Source of the DNA: Chloromonas sp. AAM2
Lineage: Eukaryota > Chlorophyta > Chlorophyceae > Chlamydomonadales > Chlamydomonadaceae
Direction of reading: 5' to 3'
Length of the DNA: 15,021 bases
Assembly: GCA_004335635.1 (NCBI GenBank)
Contig: QAXH01005672.1
Location: 5,195-20,215, forward strand
Shown here: piece after piece, positions 9,201 through 15,021 of the stretch
Layout: each line of letters starts with the position of its first letter
Position numbering within the stretch: position 1 is the first letter of the stretch
Program-made: the position numbers and the translations under genes
The notes under the pieces: generated by a model
Told to the model about the DNA's origin: nothing
What the model saw: the letters and a program-made list of their open reading frames with translations, nothing else
Database searches by the model: none

Positions 9201-10273
9201 TCAGCTGCTGAACACAGAGCTGCTGCAGGCGGTCTTTGACATGGCCAGCCTCAGGCTAGGCAGAGAAAGCACTGGATCACATGGGCCGCTTGGCTTCAAG
9301 CCACAGGTAAGGCATGGACAGACGGGAGCATTTATGGACAGCGTGTTACTCAAAATAAATAATTCTATGGTGGTTCGCAGTAATGACGCACTGCAGGGAG
9401 CTGTTACGTGCATGTGCTCATCAGCGTGGGATTTTGTGAGGCATTGTTGGTGTGACATTGCGTCTGGGGGTTATGCAAGTTATGTGAGAGCCTTTCCCCC
9501 AAGTCTTAGCCACTGCCTCGTCTTGGCCTGGTGTGCAGGAGCTGTGCACCCTCCTACGTGCATGTCATCTGGGCATTGCCCAGCCGTGGGCCTTTCTACA
9601 GTCGTTGAGTCGCATCTTGGTGCAGTGTCCAACTGCAACCACATCTTGGACCCCTGCTGAAATGTTCGAGCTGCATAGAGCGCTGCAGCTTCTGCGCAAT
9701 GGCATTCCTGCACAGGTGCAAGCGCTGATCTCCCCGCGCAGAAATCTGCCATCAGGGCCGCGATCCCAATCATCACAGGTCCCACCCCACTTGGCGCACA
9801 TTTTTGGCAGCGGCCAGAACAGTCCACGTGCTCACATGCACATACCCCGGCCTTCTCCACTCTTGCGCCACGTGTCAGCGCCACAGCCCAGGCTGCTCAG
9901 CATGTTGCAGGAGGCAGGCCTGTCGGCGCATGGGTATGGCCAGGAGAACCATACCCAACTGCTTGGCGGCACATCCCACCGTGAGTGATCCAGCCACGCA
10001 TGCTTTGCCTTGACTTTGCCATGTTCAGTTAACGATGTTTTGCTGTATTAATGTCCTTTGAGCAACCTAAAGCTATCTGGTAACATTGCTGTTGTGGTTG
10101 ATGGATTCCATGTGGCTGTGCTGTCTGCAGAAGCGCCCTCGCTGCAGCAAGTATGGGTGGTGGATGCTTCTGGCAACCTGCAGCCGACCACCTTGCTGCT
10201 CCAGGCTCAGCCTCAAATCCTCAGGCATGAGGCCATGCCAAACTACACCCCCCATGGAGGCTACATGAACTAG
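6203..10273 (+). CDS. Helical-repeat RNA-factor-like protein (Tbc2/OPR/FASTK-like), 11 exons
   Basis: Exons: 6203-6310, 6555-6618, 6789-6895, 7299-7464, 7658-7875, 7983-8111, 8397-8627, 8762-8871, 9090-9306, 9539-9980 and 10131-10273, giving 644 aa. Each intron is GT-AG and every junction keeps frame. The start has AACATGG context with an upstream in-frame stop. A helical motif recurs: NLVTVLYRLARI (110-121), CISNLVWSVVKL (175-186), GLSNLLWSFAKI (222-233), ALSNSIWAIAHI (265-276), AVVNIAWSFSTI (342-353), ALSNVVYAFDQA (404-415) and ELCTLLRACHLG (451-462). This L-S/A-N-x-x-W-A pattern is typical of algal proteins annotated as Tbc2-like, OPR or FASTK/RAP-type, which bind organelle RNA and act in translation, processing or stability. 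From about 505 to the end the protein is Pro/Gln/Ser-rich and no C-terminal RAP domain is seen. The N-terminus has acidic residues and is not a clear transit peptide, so chloroplast or mitochondrial location is an inference. The precise RNA target cannot be told. Confidence 0.82.
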
Positions 10274-10654
10274 CACAACTTGCACGCAGCAGTCACAAAT
10301 TCTTGTGTTCTTGTCGTCGCTTCCTTGGAAGACATGGGTAGGAGTTTGCGGACAGGATTTGGGCACTTACCGGGGAGCACATGCTATCTGCAAGTCGCCA
10401 TTGCTGCAATGCTCAGCAAGTGGTGCATGTGATACGGTTACGGTTGAATTCTCGGATACTCACAGCACTTGTTAGCGCTGCGCCTCTAGGCGCCGCCTCG
10501 GTGATTGGCTGCTGCCAGACCGCCATATCATACACACAAACTTGCTAGGCCGGGAGTAGCACAACACTCAGGTGGGTATGTCGGTCATGCACAAGCGTCA
10601 GGGGCTCCAGGCCCTTGTACATAGCGCAACCCTTGAACTTATGCCTCAAGGGCC
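10274..10654. other. Intergenic stretch between the 6203-10273 gene and the next exons
   Basis: No coding frame was found. It contains a GCGCC-TCTA-GGCGC hairpin at 10480-10493. I saw no TGTAA within it, so the poly(A) signal of the upstream gene is not identified. It is too short to hold the N-terminal half of a karyopherin, which matters for the next gene. Confidence 0.5.
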
Positions 10655-12369
10655 ATGATGGTGCTTCACGCGCACTGCTTTGCGGTCCGTGGTCAGGCCC
10701 TAGCCATCAATGAACATGCCGGCTTAAAGGCTGCTCTTGAGCACATCAGTCCGACTAGTTACAATCGGATGAAGGGTGAAAGGTGAGCAGGTAGTACACA
10801 CCACATACCTGCTGCACACCACGGGACTAACTTCAGGGCGCAATGGCATCCACCTGGAATGCATTAAAATGTTACTTTGCATCTTCCAACATCTCACAAG
10901 GGCACTTTGTCAAGGTATGGCATATCAGCGACTGGGTGTTGGGTTGGACAAAGCTGGCCGGTAACATGACAATGCGTGCAGACAGTTGCACCAGTTTCCT
11001 TGCACGCCTTTCGCGTGGTGATTCGTGAGAGTACTATCTCAGTCCCATACAATCCCTTGAATGGCGCAAGTGCATGCTGCACTTCATTATGCCTAACTGG
11101 AGGTTCCACGGCTGTGCCACACAGGTGTGTTGACCGAACTGGGAAGTGATTGACATGGCGTGCATGCCAGAGCAGTGTGCAAGTGATTGTCCTGTCACAA
11201 ACCCACTCACCCACTGCGAGTTGGGCGGAGCTGCCTAATGCTGGGAGTGAGTTTGTGATTGCAGGGTTGGTCATGAACTGTTCACAGACCTGCCCAGGTT
11301 TGCTTGGCTTTATCGTTTGAAGCGAAAGGTATATGCTGCATGTCACAGTCTTGTTCCTTACGCCTGTATAGCTTGCAGTACGGTGCGGTTTTTCTTCTTA
11401 CAGCGTTCGCAAATGCCTAGGGTTGCATCGCCAGAGAGATGTCAAGTTGTGAAGGGCCTGCTTGTCAGGGGTGTCAGGCCTCAGCTAGAGGCCTTTGTGA
11501 GGGTGATTGCAGACGTGTTGTGCTGCTTGGTAAACCGCTGGCCACAGGCATCAACGTTGCCATGCGCCATGATTAACCTGTTCATGACATTAGTATGCTG
11601 CTGCTGTCCCAGCACGCGAACAGCATCTTGAGCAATGACCTTCAACGGCCTTCAACTGTGAGCTTGAGGCCCCTTAGTTATCACCACCTTGCCGGTTAAT
11701 CACTTGCCACTGGCATTCAGACATGAGGCAGCATCAACTTTTTTTGCTGTGAACTAACCCGTTGCGCACATAGTGCCAGACGTTGCATCCTCTTGCACAA
11801 ATGGAACTCTTACTTGCAAGGACGCAGCGCCGCTGTCTGAGCCTGCCATGGTTGGCCTGACAACATTTGGCCCGACGCCGGTCGGACAGAAGGACGGCCC
11901 AATGTTTGCATGGACCACATGCTTCACTCTTCCACTGGTTCCTGATGACTGCTGTACGCTTGGGCATACCATACTTGTCCGTATCCAATTTGGGTGATGG
12001 ATGTCTGAACACATGATGTGCTAAGGGTTGGGCATTGAAGTTCAGGGTGCTCCACTCCTTCCATGCCTGGTTTTCTTTCCACCTCGGCTTGGACAGCCTT
12101 TCTGCGTACGGCAAGGCGCGGAACGCCTTGGGAAAGGCCCATGGGCAAGAAGTTCCCAGGCGGCTTTTGCATGATAAGTAAAACAAATTGAAATGATGTT
12201 TGGCATGACTGGTTGGCAGGCCCTACCAACGGTGCAGCAGGTCGAGGCTGGTACGCCAGGCATGCGGGTGATTCGTTGCTTGCATGTGAACAGCACTCCG
12301 TGCACTGCCATGCTGCTGGCATTATTCCGCCCAACCTCTGCTGGCAGAACGGGGCTGCAGCAGCTATAA
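10655..12369 (+). CDS. HEAT-repeat protein exons resembling the C-terminal half of an importin-13/transportin-SR karyopherin; possibly truncated
   Basis: Candidate exons: 10655-10782, 10843-10914, 10982-11124, 11265-11328, 11404-11592 and 12220-12369 (stop TAA 12367-12369). Two 5' chains keep frame: 10655-10782 joined to 11265 (176 aa in total), or 10843-10914 plus 10982-11124 joined to 11265 (205 aa). They cannot be combined, because 10782 ends in phase 2 and the next exon needs phase 0. Successive segments resemble, in order, the late HEAT repeats of importin-13/transportin-SR proteins, which import cargo such as SR splicing factors into the nucleus: AVRGQALAINEH...LKAALEHI, WNALKCYFASSN, FAWLYRLKRK, then QVVKGLLVRGVRPQLEAF...WPQASTL. 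This comparison is from memory of the family pattern, not from an alignment. Family members are around 900-1000 aa, and the N-terminal half is absent upstream. The last exon also stops early relative to the family. It may be a truncated copy, a pseudogene or a different HEAT protein. Confidence 0.38.
11404..11592 (+). CDS. Best-supported exon of the karyopherin-like gene
   Basis: 63 codons in phase 0, after a strong acceptor (TTTTTCTTCTTACAG) and before a GTATGC donor. An alternative donor GTAAAC at 11530 would shorten it to 42 codons. I prefer the longer form because the extra residues (VNRWPQASTLPCAMINLF) continue the amphipathic helices and fit the family pattern. The peptide is a pair of HEAT-like helices from about QVVKGLL to INLFMTL. 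Confidence 0.5.
11593..12219 (-). other. Longest intron of the karyopherin-like gene, widely open on the minus strand
   Basis: 627 bases between the exons at 11404 and 12220. On the minus strand three overlapping frames are open (12186-11734, 12475-11924 and 12311-12042). Peptide segments such as PKLDTDKYGMPKRTAVIRNQ look protein-like, but I recognise no family. In the importin-13 family about 60-70 further residues would be expected between the two flanking exons, and I found no plus-strand exon encoding them here. An inserted mobile-element fragment or gene relic is one reading; chance open frames are another. No terminal repeats or target-site duplication were seen. Confidence 0.3.
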
Positions 12370-13349
12370 CTTGATGTATTCGGAGAACAACACGAAGAAT
12401 GGAAAGTGTCGTCTTGTATGGTTCACAGCTTTTGCTTACAGCTTTTTGCAGCAGATTCTGCATGCATCTGATCAAGGTTTTATGTGTTGGGATGCGGCAT
12501 CAACCAGTTGCCTTCCTATCAGTAGGTTGGATTCATGTCGGACGTGGGACGTTCGGTTGTCCCCAGTTTGTTCTGGTCTTGATGAGTGAGCCCAAGTGGG
12601 CATGTGACAAAACATTCGTTCACGCTTGATTGCCTGAGGTCCGGCACTGTCCTCAGTCACTGTTCCTTATGCCCGCAATTGTTATGTTATTTTGCGTAGA
12701 GAGTAATCAGATGTCGTCCATGAGGCCCACTGTCACAGTACGTGCTGTTGTTTGGGCATCAAGACTAGACGCGTGACCTTGCTCTGGACAGATTATCCAG
12801 CTTGACAGACCTTCTGCAGGAGCCATACTGGACCATATTCATGTAAACTGTATTCGTGGCTCTGTATGGGAAGACATGCCCTGATACATGAAATCGTACA
12901 CAAACGTAAGCGGGTCTGTTCAACTGAGTTGGCACTTCGTTTAGCCCAGCATTAAAAAACACTGTCACGATCTAGAAGGTCTAGCCCTTCACAAACGAAG
13001 CATTGGTACTCAGCGCGCACATTCCTAACATCCCAACTCACGAACCAAGTGTCGAGTCGAGCACGCTGCGATCATTTACCTGCTTTGCAAGTGGTCTGAC
13101 CCGTGCATGGAGTGTGAAACACTAAGGTGTGGTCCACCATTTGTGGCCCGTTTTGTGCAAGAGCTCAAAGCTCTGAAACACTCTAAAGTGTGATTGCTGA
13201 TTCATAGCAGCTATTCTCGCAAGGCAAGGGAGCAACCACCTTGAAGCTGCTGTACCAAAAGTCAATTCGTGCAATTATCTTTTGTTCAGTTTTGTTCAGC
13301 ACAAGCAAGCCTTGAAGCGTTACTGCCTCATGCCTCATTTTGACATGAC
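12370..13349. other. Mostly non-coding region downstream of the karyopherin-like exons
   Basis: A possible small exon starts at 12439 after the acceptor TTTTGCTTACAG and reads FLQQILHASDQ, but I could not join it in frame to the exon ending at 12369. A TGTAA at 12842-12846 could end a transcript. A group of small hairpins lies at 13111-13191. Otherwise no gene is evident. Confidence 0.4.
13111..13191. repeat. Cluster of short hairpins with related arms
   Basis: Three perfect hairpins: AGTGT-GAA-ACACT (13111-13123), AGAGCT-CAA-AGCTCT (13160-13174) and ACACT-CTAA-AGTGT (13178-13191). The first and third use the same arm sequences in opposite order, and both are within TGAAACACT contexts (13115-13123 and 13174-13182). 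Confidence 0.6.
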
Positions 13350-13439
13350 ATGTCAAGCTCTGCCCTGTCCAGAGGTGAAATCCGAAAGGTATTCATCCCA
13401 CTTTGTGACCATCCAGGCGTTAGCCCGTGTAAGCTTCAG

Positions 13440-13800
13440 GGTCAGGATGGCGGGCCTGCGGAACACCTGGAGATACAACTGCGCTCAGCCAAGATGTGGG
13501 ACTCAATGGTGGGCATCAAATCAAAATTCAGCGTTTAGCATTGGGTGCAGTCAGGTAGCTTCTGCCTGTGTTGCAGCTTCCCACTAAAAATTCAGTTTAG
13601 CCAATCTCCTTGGCCTAAGGACCATGAAAGGAGCATTCAACGGAACCTCAGGCCAGGGTACCCAGCTCTTCTTGATCACACCTTGTTTTGGTTGCAGTGT
13701 CGGTGCATCACTCCAAACCAAAACCTTTCGCCGCGTTGACAAGTTGTCTGCGCCAACTCGCTTCGCATACATGTACTCCTCCTGGGCCTGTGGCGCATAG
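13440..13800 (+). CDS. Weak candidate: last two exons of an unidentified gene
   Basis: Exons 13440-13554 and 13698-13800 join in phase 2 and end at TAG 13798-13800, giving a peptide that contains GGHQIKIQRLALGAV and then KTFRRVDKLSAPTRFAYMY. The acceptor before the second exon (GTTTTGGTTGCAG) is good. The first exon competes with another frame, 13350-13538, that also looks plausible (AEHLEIQLRSAKMWDSM), so the reading frame is uncertain. No upstream exons were found in frame. Only 40 bases separate this stop from the ATG of the next gene, which is tight and may mean that one of the two models is wrong. Confidence 0.2.
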
Positions 13801-13840
13801 CCAGTGGTTCTGACCGTGCCCTAAGGCGCGTGCTTTCAAA

Positions 13841-14821
13841 ATGAGCCCCCGGCAGGTGGAGGTTCTGCTGGCTCTGCGCGCGGCGGCTGAGGCTTGCGCG
13901 CACAGTGCAGGCACAGCACGCTGTCCACAACAATTCGCTGTGGAGAGCCCCGGCAACAGATCCCATGGCCAAATCCAAAATCCTGAGCGTCACATGGCTG
14001 ATTCCTTTGCAGAGGTTGTGCGTCGCATGTACGCCTCAGCTCCTGCCCAACAGTCGATCGATTCGACAGCGCAGTCTCCGGCTGTGGCGCCGGCTTGCGC
14101 CACTTCAAGTGACCCTGCTGCTCAGCAACCCCAGCTGTACGTGGCACACGGCTACACAACAACAGCCAACGTGCAGAGCTCACGTCTTAAGCAACGCCAA
14201 AACGGGAAAACTCCCGCCTGGGGTGCGCTCGCCTTGGCAGTCTGCAATGTGAGCAACGTGAGCAATTTCTACGCATTGCAGGTACACGCATTTGGCCATC
14301 GCAGCGCAAAGCGTGCTTGTTTGTGACTGGAAAATCTCACCTCATGCAGGTGGCGGACTCCAAAGAACAGCACTGGGCCAGCCCTGGTCTGGGAGTTGAC
14401 GTGTATGTCTTTTGCAACACGCTCCCTTATGGGCCCACTACAGCAACGCAGCAAGGTCTGCTGCAAGGTAATACCAGTCGATGCAGGCAGGTGTACTGAT
14501 GGCACGTGCAGAGGGTGCATGAAGAACAGGTTATGCTGCGGTGTTCAACCGTGCATACGTACACACGGTTCTGCTTATGTGTGGTCATGAACATGGTGCA
14601 TGCTACATGTACACACACAGAACACGGAAGGCTTTGTTCATGCCTGTACATGGTGCAGGTATGCGAACAACCGGGCAGTGTTTGTTGAATATTGCTGAAG
14701 GCGTACACAAGCTGGCCAGCCACACAGTGTCCGTGCCCCCTCTTTGCCTTGGCTGCAGTGCGCTGGCCTGACTTTGGTCTGAAAGCTACACAGGCCATTG
14801 CAGGCGCGGTTGAGGGCACCG
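13841..14821 (+). CDS. 5' part of an unidentified multi-exon gene, running off the right edge
   Basis: Exons 13841-14248, 14350-14467 and 14759-14821, joined in phases 0 and 1 and continuing past the perfect donor G|GTGAGT at 14822. The first exon starts with an amphipathic helix (VEVLLALRAAAEACAHS, residues 6-22) and then becomes Ala/Gln/Ser-rich (residues 65-120). The second exon reads VADSKEQHWASPGLGVDVYV... and the third RWPDFGLKATQAIAGAVEGT. I do not recognise the family. Instead of starting at ATG 13841, the first exon could begin at 13856 after the acceptor CCCCCGGCAG as an internal exon of a longer gene. The third exon could instead start at 14660 (also in phase) or 14530; I chose 14759 for its better pyrimidine tract and donor. 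The 3' end is outside the window. Confidence 0.4.
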
Positions 14822-14940
14822 GTGAGTAACATGTCGACTAGGCAATCGCAACTAGGCAGGCATGCACCCCAGGCACAGCGGCATGCCACAGTTTGTCGTT
14901 CTCGCATGAGCTTTCAACATTCACAGCGTCCGTGAAGCAT

Positions 14941-14990
14941 GCAAGCAAGCAAGCCATGAACAATGATGACAACAACAATGCTTTGCTTGC
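14941..14990. repeat. GCAA tetranucleotide run with an inverted partner
   Basis: GCAAGCAAGCAAGC at 14941-14954 (three and a half GCAA units) and TTGCTTGC at 14983-14990, which is the reverse complement of GCAAGCAA. It is probably in an intron of the gene running off the right edge. Confidence 0.5.
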
Positions 14991-15021
14991 CATCATTTGC
15001 ATGGTGGCTGTGCTTTCAGCC

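Noticed and set aside
8641..9660. Plus-strand open frame of 339 codons, the longest in the window
   Set aside because: It runs through introns 7, 8 and 9 of the 6203-10273 gene. It matches the true frame only in exon 9 and reads exons 8 and 10 in the wrong frame, where the repeat motif is lost.
14530..14770. Alternative third exon of the 13841 gene, reading YAAVFNRAYVHTV and onward to a stop at 14770
   Set aside because: It keeps phase, but its acceptor (GAAGAACAG) lacks a pyrimidine tract and the downstream peptide is Cys/His-rich. The 14759-14821 exon has much better splice sites.

Overview
The window looks like nuclear DNA of a green alga (Chlorophyta, probably a chlamydomonadalean). The evidence is many short exons joined by GT-AG introns in consistent phase, Ala/Gln/Pro-rich proteins, an organelle-RNA type helical-repeat protein of a class expanded in green algae, and TGTAA-type polyadenylation motifs downstream of some genes. 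No bacterial operon, ribosome binding site, tRNA, rRNA or CRISPR array was seen. All gene models below were built by hand from splice sites and phase. None is confirmed by transcript data.

Layout. (1) 1-1438: non-coding, with short palindromes and copies A-C of a dispersed repeat whose core is AATTGTCCCAGAACTGG. (2) 1439-3237, + strand: a three-exon orphan gene (244 aa) with one membrane segment near the N-terminus and an acidic then Lys-rich tail. Its two introns carry the two copies of a 69-bp identical duplication that includes the exon 1 donor site. (3) 3238-6202: about 3 kb without a convincing gene, holding more copies of the dispersed repeat, two tandem repeats of period 29, and paired hairpins. 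(4) 6203-10273, + strand: the best gene of the window, an 11-exon model of 644 aa in which every junction keeps frame. It encodes a Tbc2/OPR/FASTK-like helical-repeat protein, probably an organelle RNA factor.

(5) 10655-12369, + strand: exons with HEAT-like helices that resemble the C-terminal half of an importin-13/transportin-SR karyopherin. There is no room upstream for the N-terminal half, so this may be a truncated copy. Its longest intron (11593-12219) is open on the minus strand and may hold an insertion. (6) 12370-13840: mostly non-coding, with a cluster of hairpins and a weak two-exon candidate ending at 13800. (7) 13841 to the right edge, + strand: the 5' part of another multi-exon gene of unknown function, running out of the window.

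All supported genes lie on the + strand. They show no sign of a shared pathway. No complete new biological system is evident. The items most worth a second look are the recurring intron position at helical-repeat boundaries in the 6203-10273 gene, the splice-site-bearing duplication, the dispersed repeat family and the possibly truncated karyopherin.
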